DNA of 15,265 bases from NCBI GenBank assembly GCA_019419645.1, contig DXZN01000050.1, forward strand, positions 1 through 15,265, in the 5' to 3' direction. The DNA is from Collinsella sp. (GTDB taxonomy: Bacteria > Actinomycetota > Coriobacteriia > Coriobacteriales > Coriobacteriaceae). Every line of letters begins with the position of its first letter. Position 1 is the stretch's first letter. This document shows positions 7,481-13,796 of this stretch, piece by piece. Both the position numbers and the translations under genes were made by a program. A model generated the notes under the pieces. The model was not told the origin of the DNA. It worked only from the letters and a program-made list of their open reading frames with translations, and did not search any database.

Positions 7481-7729
7481 CTACACCAGCTTTACGGAGC
7501 CAACGGAGTTATGGTCGGCCTCGATGGCCTCCTCGTAGCCCTCGAGTGCGTCGTGCGCCTCGTGGAGCGCCGCCATGGCGGCCTCGAGCTTGGCGCCAAT
7601 GCGCTCCATATCAAAGTTCTCGGTCGCATGCAGCAGCTGATGGCTCCACTCGTGGGCGAGCTCGATCGTGTCGTCGACCTGCTTGACGCTCATGGCAAGC
7701 TGGCTCATGTTCATTCCGACGTCATGCAT
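7481..7729 (-). CDS. Small His-rich helical protein of unknown function, coupled to nikR
   Basis: I do not recognise this 82-residue protein. It has no cysteine, signal peptide or membrane segment, and its sequence predicts two amphipathic helices (about 8-38 and 41-71), probably a helical hairpin or bundle. Seven histidines stand out, especially His26, His30 and His34 in AHEWSHQLLH, spaced i/i+4/i+8 on one helix face, and His56 and His59 in the second helix beside many Glu and Asp. That arrangement could bind a metal. GGAGA six bases before the ATG at 7729 supports the start. It is the first gene of the minus-strand series, its TAG is one base from the nikR start, and hypF follows nikR, so a role in nickel handling or hydrogenase maturation is a reasonable guess only. 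Confidence 0.82.
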   Translation of the reverse strand: MHDVGMNMSQLAMSVKQVDDTIELAHEWSHQLLHATENFDMERIGAKLEAAMAALHEAHDALEGYEEAIEADHNSVGSVKLV

Positions 7730-7768
7730 GGGAAATCTCCTTTTGTGCGGGTCTAATCAGTGGTTCAG

Positions 7769-7774
7769 ATTCTA
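7769..7774 (-). promoter_or_regulatory. Possible -10 element for the nikR-hyp gene series
   Basis: The minus strand reads TAGAAT here, about 40 bases before the first ATG (7729) and just beyond the trxA terminator. No good -35 is visible at the right distance. I found no sequence resembling the E. coli NikR operator (GTATGA-N16-TCATAC). Confidence 0.3.
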
Positions 7775-7801
7775 CTACGCCCGCTTTGCGCATCGCCGCA
7801 T

Positions 7802-7839
7802 AAGAAAACGGGTGCGAGTCCGTCTGACCCGCACCCGTT
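7802..7839 (-). terminator. Intrinsic terminator after trxA
   Basis: On the minus strand AACGGGTGCG (7839-7830) pairs exactly with CGCACCCGTT (7816-7807), with an inner GTC/GAC pairing, followed by TTCTT. It lies about 110 bases beyond the trxA stop and separates trxA from the nikR-hyp series. Confidence 0.75.
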
Positions 7840-7949
7840 CACTGGGGGCTGTTTGCGATTACCATACTATCCGTGGTCGCGGGCGCAGCACCCGGCTCTC
7901 CGGTGAGCGGCGCAAAACCGCTCATGGACGGCAGCACATGACCGGCGTA
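7840..7949. other. trxA 3' untranslated stretch
   Basis: The bases between the trxA stop and its terminator contain a 7-bp hairpin (TGAGCGG at 7904-7910 with CCGCTCA at 7918-7924, 7-base loop). No ribosome binding site or convincing gene is seen. Confidence 0.35.
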
Positions 7950-8270
7950 TTACAGGTGCTTCTCAAGCAGCGCCTGCAGCCTGGCCTTGGGCAGCGCGCC
8001 AACGGAGCGGTCGATTTCCTCGCCGTTCTTAAAGACAACCAGCGTGGGGATGCTCATAACGCCAAACTTCATGGCCAGGTCCTGATTGTCGTCGACGTTG
8101 CATTTGGCGACGGCGAGTTTGCCGGCCAGCTCGTCGGCCACTTCGTCAACAATGGGCGAGAGCGAGCGGCAGGGACCGCACCACGGTGCCCAAAAATCAA
8201 CCAGCACGGGAAGGCTGCCGTTAACGACGGAATCGAAGTTCTCGGGGGTAATCTGCTTAATGTCAGCCAT
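7950..8270 (-). CDS. trxA: Thioredoxin
   Basis: Thioredoxin is the cytoplasmic dithiol carrier that reduces protein disulfides and receives electrons from thioredoxin reductase. The 106-residue protein has the full-length family fold, the active site WCGPC with Cys31 and Cys34, the buried Asp25 in VDFWAPW, the cis-proline Pro75 in SIPT, and the closing KNGEEIDRSVGALPK. GGAGGT five bases before the ATG at 8270 fixes the start; the frame is open further upstream but the extra residues do not fit the family. It is a single-gene unit with a terminator at 7802-7839 and is divergent from the gene at 8407. The gene name is by family; a genome may hold several thioredoxins. Confidence 0.95.
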   Translation of the reverse strand: MADIKQITPENFDSVVNGSLPVLVDFWAPWCGPCRSLSPIVDEVADELAGKLAVAKCNVDDNQDLAMKFGVMSIPTLVVFKNGEEIDRSVGALPKARLQALLEKHL

Positions 8271-8324
8271 GGTGACCTCCATAGTGCGACGCGGCTCGGC
8301 CGCGTAAAACTCAGTACGACCGTG

Positions 8325-8330
8325 CTTATA
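8325..8330 (-). promoter_or_regulatory. Possible -10 element of trxA
   Basis: The minus strand reads TATAAG about 55 bases before the trxA ATG. The only TTGCAT-like -35 is 14 bases away, shorter than usual, so this is a weak call. Confidence 0.3.
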
Positions 8331-8372
8331 CCCAACGGCCCGCAATGCAACCACTCGCGGGCGGCTCTTTTA

Positions 8373-8378
8373 TATAAT
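8373..8378 (+). promoter_or_regulatory. -10 element of the gene at 8407
   Basis: A perfect TATAAT lies 28 bases before the ATG at 8407. No clear -35 is seen. Because an in-frame ATG at 8377 overlaps this hexamer, it helps reject that earlier start. Confidence 0.55.
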
Positions 8379-8406
8379 GGTGGGCACGCAAACGATTGGA
8401 GAGCGC

Positions 8407-8982
8407 ATGCCCACGTCACAAAGCCAGAAAAAAGAAGCCATCGCCCAGGCGACCGAGCAGGAGCTCGCATCGCTCGCGGGCCGCGGCGTGCGTATCGCAG
8501 GAAATGCGTGCTCGCCGATTGTGCTGGTAAAAGGTGATTTAGACGATGCCGAACGTGCGGGCGGCGAGCTGGCTGCCGGTCCGGACGGTGCTGCGCTGCG
8601 CAAAGCGCTCGGCGCCATCGGCTACGCGCCAGAGGATTTTTGCGTGCTGGCAAGTGTTGCCGGCGCGGGCGATGGGGCGGTTGCGACAGGCGAGGGCCTG
8701 CCGTGCGAGCTGTTCCGCGAGGCGCTCGAGGCCTTGGACCCAGAGGCGGTCTTGCTGCTGGACGATCGCGCGGCCGATACCATGCGCGAGACCTATGCCG
8801 ACATGCTCGTGGCAATCGACGACTTCGATACCGCTATGCTCAAGCCTGGCTTAGTTGCCCATGTACAGGGTCGTCGCGTGCTCGCGCTCGACGGTTTTGA
8901 GGCGGCGCTTACTGACAAAGCCGCCAAGCAACGCATGTGGGCCTACATCAAGCAGCTGACCCCGGCAGCCGCGCCGCTGTAG
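8407..8982 (+). CDS. Uncharacterised protein resembling a degenerate uracil-DNA-glycosylase fold
   Basis: The 191-residue protein has no motif that gives a function. Its order of segments is reminiscent of the family 4/5 uracil-DNA glycosylase fold. A strand SPIVLVKGD (36-44) is followed by GPDGAALRKALGAIGYAPEDFCVLA (58-82), which resembles the GxxG..LLxxxLxxIGL.RedVyit region. Next come LPCELFREALEALDPEAVLLLDDRAADTM (98-126), like the C.pFL..qi..l.P.vi..LG..A segment, and a closing helix KAAKQRMWAYIKQL. The catalytic GEAPG loop, the HPS motif and the paired cysteines of the iron-sulfur site are not seen; only Cys35, Cys79 and Cys100 occur. The similarity is my visual judgement. GGAGAG shortly before the ATG at 8407 sets the start. 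It is divergent from trxA and convergent with the sensor kinase. Confidence 0.85.
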   Translation: MPTSQSQKKEAIAQATEQELASLAGRGVRIAGNACSPIVLVKGDLDDAERAGGELAAGPDGAALRKALGAIGYAPEDFCVLASVAGAGDGAVATGEGLPCELFREALEALDPEAVLLLDDRAADTMRETYADMLVAIDDFDTAMLKPGLVAHVQGRRVLALDGFEAALTDKAAKQRMWAYIKQLTPAAAPL

Positions 8983-9042
8983 CGGACTGGCGCCGGCAAG
9001 GCGGCCCTGACGGGTCGAGCGCGGCGCCGGCTTGTCGCGCCC
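8983..9042. other. Short GC-rich convergent gap with a direct repeat
   Basis: The 60 bases between two convergent genes contain GGCGCCGGC twice (8989-8997 and 9023-9031). Since its halves are palindromic, the copies can also pair through 6 bp. No T-rich terminator tail is present. Confidence 0.4.
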
Positions 9043-10320
9043 TTACATCACGGCGCGCAGCTCAAACCGGTCGCCGTTGATGCGAAACTGGCAGTTGCCG
9101 TTCATGCGTTCGACGGCAAGCTTAATGCTCTTGGTTCCAAAGCCGTGTCCGGTGTGCCCGGCTACGGGCATGCCGTCGACCATGCGCGGCGGGCGCCCAA
9201 ACGTGTTGGAGACCAAAAGGAGCAGTTGCCCGTCCTCGCAACGCAGGTCCAGATCGACAAATCGCTTGCCCTGGGGAGCGGCGCTTGCGGCGACGATGGC
9301 GTTGTCCAGGGCGTTTGAGAGCACGCTAAACAGATCGACGTCGGCTACATGGACGCTCTCGGGCACGGCAGCGCGCAAATCGGCGGTGATGCCGTTTCGG
9401 TTGATATCGGAGCTAAATGACGAAAGCACGATATTGACCGTGTCGTTGGCGCAGTAGCGGCGCACGGCGGTGCGGTCGTTCGTCTCGCAGAGCTCGTCGA
9501 TGCGCTCGAGTGCCTCGTCGATGCGGCCCTCCTCGATCAAAGCCGCAAGGCCGCGCAGGAAGTGCCGCATGTCATGGCGGAGGACCGAAAGCTCACGTCC
9601 AGATTGGCGCCAGGCCTCGAGCTCCTTGATGGCTGCGTTGTCGCGGGTTGCGAGCATCCAGCGCTCGCGCTCGGCGATTTCCTTCGCCTCGTATTCGCGC
9701 AGATACACAGCAAGAAACATAAGGTAGAACGCGCAAAGCGCAAACGCCAAAAACTCAACCTTCACCACGGAGCCCGAGTGGAAGAGCGTGGTGTAGACGT
9801 TAGTGGCGTAGTCAAAGATGTAATAGACGAGCGGCAGGATGAGCAGAATCTCGAGCTCGGTGGGGCTTTTAACCGCCAGGCGCGGGCCGATGTCGCTGGC
9901 CCAATGCAGCAGGATTGCAAAGACGACGGCCGTGGTGATAATGCGTGCCACGTAGTACGCGATTTGCGAGTCGGTGGCGGCGAGCGCGGCGATGCCCATC
10001 CAGTTGCTGAACTGGCAGCTCAGATAAGCACTGGTGACGCCCAGCATAACGAGCAGCGGGCTCAGGCGATAGCGCGCGCACAGATAGATGACGAGCGGCA
10101 GATGCACGACGAGTGGATATACCTGACGGGCGAAAAGCTCGCCGCCGACGGCATTGGCGAGGCCGAATGCGCATCCGGTTACGGCGCCGACCATCACCAG
10201 CTCAAGCGCATGACGCCGGTTGATCTCGATACCGCAGAGCGCCGCCGAGGCAAAAACGCCAAAAAGCAGGGTCGTTGCGTGGTGAATTGCCCAAAGCATC
10301 ATCTCGGCCGTGGGGAGCAT
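9043..10320 (-). CDS. Membrane sensor histidine kinase of the GHKL/AgrC-like type
   Basis: This 425-residue kinase has about six hydrophobic segments in residues 1-205, then a linker helix and a cytoplasmic kinase core. The dimerisation box reads LSVLRHDMRHFL with His249 the likely phosphorylated residue. The ATP-binding domain has the N box NALDNAIVAA (336-345) and the G box GHGFGTKSI (391-399), without the D/F boxes of classical HisKA kinases. This is the pattern of kinases that pair with LytTR regulators and often sense peptides or surface signals. The ATG at 10320 shares its A with the TGA of the response regulator gene (TGATG), and GGGAGG precedes it, so the pair is translationally coupled. 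The signal is unknown and no peptide precursor or processing gene is next to it. Confidence 0.93.
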   Translation of the reverse strand: MLPTAEMMLWAIHHATTLLFGVFASAALCGIEINRRHALELVMVGAVTGCAFGLANAVGGELFARQVYPLVVHLPLVIYLCARYRLSPLLVMLGVTSAYLSCQFSNWMGIAALAATDSQIAYYVARIITTAVVFAILLHWASDIGPRLAVKSPTELEILLILPLVYYIFDYATNVYTTLFHSGSVVKVEFLAFALCAFYLMFLAVYLREYEAKEIAERERWMLATRDNAAIKELEAWRQSGRELSVLRHDMRHFLRGLAALIEEGRIDEALERIDELCETNDRTAVRRYCANDTVNIVLSSFSSDINRNGITADLRAAVPESVHVADVDLFSVLSNALDNAIVAASAAPQGKRFVDLDLRCEDGQLLLLVSNTFGRPPRMVDGMPVAGHTGHGFGTKSIKLAVERMNGNCQFRINGDRFELRAVM

Positions 10321-11042
10321 CAGCGCCTCCCGCTCTCGAACCGTGCCGCAAAGTAGGCATCCTGGAAACCCTGCTTGCAGCTGCGCGCCAGCGGGATGCA
10401 AGCGCCCGAGCGCATGACGATATCCGTGCGGTTGAAGTGGTCGATATTGCGCAGGTTGACCTGGTAGCTACGGTGACATTTAAAGAAGCTTGCGTTTTTG
10501 GCCAGCTGGTTCTCGATGTTGCGGAACGGCTCGAGCGCCTCGATGTCGCGCCCGTCGCGCAGGTGGAATACCACGTGCTTGTTGCGGGCCTCGGCATATT
10601 CGATATCGGACAGGCGCAGGGCATGGTAGCCAAAGGACGTTTTGGTCACGAGCTCATCGGTCACGGCGGGTCGCATGCTCGAAAGCTCGTCGAGCAGTTG
10701 CGCCAGGCGTTCGTACGTTACGGGCTTGAGCAGGTAGTCGAAGGCGCGGACCTCATAGGACTCCAGCGCGAACTCGGGCGATGAGGTGAGGAACACCAGG
10801 CGCACGGCGGTGTCGGATTGGCGCAGCTCCCGCGCGGTATCCATGCCGTTGACGAGCGGCATGATCATGTCGAGCAGAATGATGTCGGCACGCGATGCGG
10901 CATGGCGGGCCAGCAGGTCCTCGCCGCGCGTGACGAGCGCAACGTCGACTGCCGTGCCCGTCTCGGTCGACCAGCGGTCGATCATCCGGTGCAGTCTATC
11001 TAGAAAAGCGACGTCGTCGTCGCAGGCGATAATCTTGAGCAT
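10320..11042 (-). CDS. LytTR-family response regulator
   Basis: The 240-residue protein has a receiver domain (1-115) with the acidic pocket in IIACDDD, phosphoacceptor Asp58 in IILLDMIMP, Thr86 in FLTSS and Lys106 in YLLKPV. A LytTR DNA-binding domain follows (about 138-235), including ARNKHVVFHL, FFKCHRSYQVNL and GACIPLARSC. Such regulators bind DNA as dimers through the beta-rich LytTR domain. The start at 11042 gives the standard MLKIIACDDD beginning and has a G-rich ribosome binding site six bases upstream; in-frame ATGs further up would add an odd basic leader. The stop overlaps the kinase start by one base. It is divergent from the NAD operon and shares a 292-base intergenic region with it. 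Confidence 0.94.
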   Translation of the reverse strand: MLKIIACDDDVAFLDRLHRMIDRWSTETGTAVDVALVTRGEDLLARHAASRADIILLDMIMPLVNGMDTARELRQSDTAVRLVFLTSSPEFALESYEVRAFDYLLKPVTYERLAQLLDELSSMRPAVTDELVTKTSFGYHALRLSDIEYAEARNKHVVFHLRDGRDIEALEPFRNIENQLAKNASFFKCHRSYQVNLRNIDHFNRTDIVMRSGACIPLARSCKQGFQDAYFAARFESGRR

Positions 11043-11249
11043 TCGAGCCCCCTTAGTAGTTCGATTTTGCCACATTGGGTGCGCGCCGCCCGCGGAGGCG
11101 TGTCCCATTTGCGCCCCAAGGCGTGCAACTCGCGCCAAGCGGTATTGCGGTGGCGAAAGATGCCTCCTGCGCCATCGAGAGCTCAGCTATCCTCAGCTTG
11201 CCAGTTCGAAAATGGACCTGCCACATGATTGAATCTTTATTTCAACTTT
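11043..11249. other. Upstream region of the two-component operon
   Basis: The part next to the regulator is GC-rich and the part next to nadA (from about 11210) is AT-rich. A small dyad TTGAA/TTCAA (11229-11233 with 11241-11245, 7-base gap) is visible. I cannot assign a promoter for the regulator with confidence and see no credible gene. Confidence 0.3.
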
Positions 11250-11293
11250 ACACCTAGGTTTACAGCTGTCTTGTCAGCTGTAAACCTAGGTGT
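11250..11293. promoter_or_regulatory. 44-bp palindromic operator before nadA, probable NiaR site
   Basis: ACACCTAGGTTTACAGCTG (11250-11268) and its exact reverse complement (11275-11293) flank a 6-base centre, TCTTGT. Each arm contains the small palindromes ACCTAGGT and CAGCTG, so the site could hold two regulator dimers. It overlaps the likely promoter and precedes an operon that encodes the niacin-responsive repressor NiaR, which is the obvious candidate to bind here. Which of the nested dyads is the actual NiaR box is not shown by the sequence alone. Confidence 0.75.
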
Positions 11294-11299
11294 CATACT
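11271..11299 (+). promoter_or_regulatory. Probable promoter of nadA-nadB-nadC-niaR
   Basis: TTGTCA (11271-11276) and CATACT (11294-11299) are separated by exactly 17 bases. The -35 begins in the centre of the palindrome and the -10 touches its right edge, so a protein on the palindrome would block RNA polymerase. Confidence 0.6.
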
Positions 11300-11334
11300 A
11301 AAGCCCCAAGATTCGCCAAAAGAGAGGGGCCTTG

Positions 11335-12360
11335 ATGGCACAGAGCGCGAACATGGATGCGTCGGAGCTTGCACGCGATATCGCGGCCGGCCTAGCATCG
11401 GCAACGACGGCAACGGAGCGCGCGGCACTGGTGCCCGCAGAGCTCGTCGAGGCCATTCAGCAACTAAAAACCCAACGTGACGCGGTGATCCTGGCGCACT
11501 ATTACGTGGCGCCCGAGGTCCAAGCCGTTGCCGATTACGTCGGCGATAGCTTCTACCTGGCAAAGCTCGCCAAAAGCCTGCCGCAGCAGACCATCGTGTT
11601 GTGCGGCGTGGAGTTTATGGGCGAGAGCGCCAAGCTGCTCAATCCCACTAAGACCGTGCTGCTGCCCGAGCCGGGCGCGGACTGTCCCATGGCGCACATG
11701 GTCAAGCGCGAGACGGTCGATGCGGCGCGCGCCGAGTACGGCGACGACCTTGCCGTGGTCTGCTACGTCAACTCGACGGTCGAGATCAAGAGCTGGAGCG
11801 ACGTGTGCGTCACCAGCTCCAACGCCGTCAAGATCGTGTCCGAGCTGCCGCAGCAGCACGTCCTGTTCATCCCCGATCAAAACCTGGGCCGCTTCGTAGC
11901 CGAGCAGGTGCCACAAAAGCACGTCATCCTCAACAATGGCTATTGCCCGCGCCATCGCATCATCACCGTCGAGCAGATCGTCGATGCGCAGGATGCGCAT
12001 CCCGACGCGCTCGTGCTGGCGCACCCCGAATGCAAGGCCGACGTCCTTGCCGAGGCCGACTACATCGGCTCCACCGCCGGCATCATCAAGTACGCCGAGG
12101 ATTCGGACGCGAGTGAGTTCATCATCGTGACGGTCCGCGGCGTGCTCTACGAGCTCGAGCGCCGCTGCGAGGGCACCGGCAAAAAGTTCTATTTTCCCGC
12201 GGTGCAGCCCACCTGCGTCAACATGGATCTCATCACACTCGAAAAGCTCGTGCGATGCCTGGAGACGGGCGAGGGCGAGGTACAGATCGGCGTGTCGGAC
12301 GAGGCGGCCGACCAGGCCAAAATTACGCTCGACCGCATGCTCGAGTACGCGGCGCGCTAG
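11335..12360 (+). CDS. nadA: Quinolinate synthase A
   Basis: NadA is the [4Fe-4S] enzyme that condenses iminoaspartate (from NadB) with dihydroxyacetone phosphate to quinolinate, the second step of de novo NAD synthesis. The 341-residue protein has the conserved AHYYVAPEVQAVADYVGDS (54-72), CGVEFMGESAK with Cys90, NGYCPRH with Cys204, HPECKADV (230-237) and QPTCVNM with Cys294. Cys90, Cys204 and Cys294 are the probable cluster ligands. The three-fold repeated domain layout and the length are normal. GAGGGG lies just upstream of the ATG at 11335; a TTG directly before it is less likely. It is the first gene of the operon and is followed by a hairpin repeat before nadB. Confidence 0.97.
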   Translation: MAQSANMDASELARDIAAGLASATTATERAALVPAELVEAIQQLKTQRDAVILAHYYVAPEVQAVADYVGDSFYLAKLAKSLPQQTIVLCGVEFMGESAKLLNPTKTVLLPEPGADCPMAHMVKRETVDAARAEYGDDLAVVCYVNSTVEIKSWSDVCVTSSNAVKIVSELPQQHVLFIPDQNLGRFVAEQVPQKHVILNNGYCPRHRIITVEQIVDAQDAHPDALVLAHPECKADVLAEADYIGSTAGIIKYAEDSDASEFIIVTVRGVLYELERRCEGTGKKFYFPAVQPTCVNMDLITLEKLVRCLETGEGEVQIGVSDEAADQAKITLDRMLEYAAR

Positions 12361-12364
12361 AACG

Positions 12365-12397
12365 ATGTGACATGAGGGGCAGTCCCTTATGTCACAT
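12365..12397. repeat. REP-like palindromic element between nadA and nadB
   Basis: ATGTGACATGAGGG (12365-12378) pairs along 14 bp, with one G-U, with CCCTTATGTCACAT (12384-12397) around the loop GCAGT. It begins four bases after the nadA stop and ends shortly before the nadB ribosome binding site. It looks like dispersed palindromes built on a TGTGACA...GGGAC core that I recall from gut Actinobacteria and Firmicutes genomes, but only one copy is in this window. No T run follows, so it should not end transcription. Confidence 0.65.
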
Positions 12398-12416
12398 TAC
12401 AAGGGAGAGGATTCCT

Positions 12417-13793
12417 GTGGAAACCAAACAATACCCCGATATGGAGTGCGACGTTGTCATTGCCGGTTGCGGCGTGGCGGGCCTGTACGCGGCCCTCAAT
12501 CTGCCGACGAGCACGCGCGTGATCATGCTCTCCAAGGGCACTGTCGACGAGTGCGACTCGATGCTTGCGCAGGGCGGTATCTGCGTGCTGCCCGAAGGCT
12601 CGGATTACGATGCCTTCTTTGAGGACACCATGCACGCCGGCCACTACGAGAACCGCCGCGAGAGCGTCGACATCATGATTCGCTCGAGCCGCTCGGTCAT
12701 CAACGACTTGCTAGCGATGGGCGTGGATTTTGAGCGCAAGGCCGACGGCAGCCTCGACTTTACCCGCGAGGGCGCGCACAGCCGTCCGCGTATTGCCTTC
12801 CATGCCGACATTACGGGCAAGGAGATCACGACCAAGCTGCTCCAGGCCGTTCGCAAGCTGGATAACGTGCAGATTTTGGAGCACGTGGCCATGACCGACA
12901 TCTTGACGGGCGAGTGCGGCGGTGCCACGGTGTGCACCGGCGTCGTTGCCGTTCCCGTGGACGAGGACAACTCGGTTCGTCCCGCCGACGAGCTGGCAAA
13001 CGCCGCCGAGGGCGTGCACGCCGGCGAGCCGTTTAAGATCCATGCCCGCCACACGCTGTGGGCGACGGGCGGTATCGGCGGCGTATACGACCATTCGACC
13101 AACTACCCGCAGCTCACGGGCGATGCCTGCTACATTGCTCAAGAGCATGGCATTAAGATGGAGCACCTGGACTACGTGCAGATTCACCCCACGGGGCTGT
13201 TCTCGCCGCAGCCGGGCCGCACCTTCCTGATCAGCGAGAGCTGCCGCGGCGAGGGCGCGATTTTGCTCAACGCCGCCGGCGAGCGCTTTACCGATGAGCT
13301 TCAGCCGCGCGATGTGGTCGCCGCCGCCATTCGCGAGCAGATGAAGCAGGACGGTACCGAGCACGAGTGGCTGAGCTTTGCCCCCGTCGAGCGCGACGTG
13401 GTGACCGCGCACTTCGCCAACATCCGCGCACGCTGCCTGGAGGACGGCCGCGACATCCTGGACGAGCCCATTCCCGTCACACCCACGCAGCATTACTTTA
13501 TGGGCGGCGTGTGGGTCGACAAGGACGGCCGCACCTCGATGCCCGAGCTCTACGCCGCGGGCGAGACAGCCTGCAACGGCGTTCACGGCAAGAACCGCCT
13601 TGCATCAAACAGCCTGCTCGAAGCGCTGGTCTGGGGTCGTCGCGCCGCTTGGCGTATGCGCACCGGCGAGTCGCTTGCCGTGGAGCAGACGGGCGAGCCC
13701 GCGCTCGATGGGCACCATCGCGCTCTGAGTTCCGATAACCTTGCAATCGATGATCTGGCCCGTGCCGCCAGCACGCAGGCCGTGGAGGAGTAG
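12417..13793 (+). CDS. nadB: L-aspartate oxidase, short form
   Basis: NadB is the FAD enzyme that oxidises L-aspartate to iminoaspartate for NadA; in anaerobes the electrons probably go to fumarate or another acceptor. The 458-residue protein shows the FAD-binding DVVIAGCGVAGLYAA (12-26), QGGI (52-55), ATGGIGGVY (216-224), His257 in IHPTG, Arg277 in SESCRGEGA, His359 in TQHYFMGG, AAGETACNGVHGKNRLASNS (380-399) and a closing RRAAW helix. These separate it from plain fumarate reductases less clearly, but the operon settles it. It is shorter than the roughly 530-540 residues usual in E. coli or Bacillus and lacks most of the C-terminal helical domain. The GTG at 12417 has GGGAGAGG six bases upstream. 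nadC starts three bases after its TAG. Confidence 0.95.
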   Translation: METKQYPDMECDVVIAGCGVAGLYAALNLPTSTRVIMLSKGTVDECDSMLAQGGICVLPEGSDYDAFFEDTMHAGHYENRRESVDIMIRSSRSVINDLLAMGVDFERKADGSLDFTREGAHSRPRIAFHADITGKEITTKLLQAVRKLDNVQILEHVAMTDILTGECGGATVCTGVVAVPVDEDNSVRPADELANAAEGVHAGEPFKIHARHTLWATGGIGGVYDHSTNYPQLTGDACYIAQEHGIKMEHLDYVQIHPTGLFSPQPGRTFLISESCRGEGAILLNAAGERFTDELQPRDVVAAAIREQMKQDGTEHEWLSFAPVERDVVTAHFANIRARCLEDGRDILDEPIPVTPTQHYFMGGVWVDKDGRTSMPELYAAGETACNGVHGKNRLASNSLLEALVWGRRAAWRMRTGESLAVEQTGEPALDGHHRALSSDNLAIDDLARAASTQAVEE

Positions 13794-13796
13794 ACC

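Noticed and set aside
7839..7949. In-frame continuation of trxA past its TAA for 36 codons, including a 28-codon ATG frame
   Set aside because: Thioredoxin is already full length, there is no ribosome binding site before the internal ATG, and runs of this length without a stop are common by chance at this GC content.
8377..8406. An ATG at 8377 as start of the UDG-like protein
   Set aside because: It overlaps the TATAAT hexamer and has no ribosome binding site, whereas GGAGAG serves the ATG at 8407.
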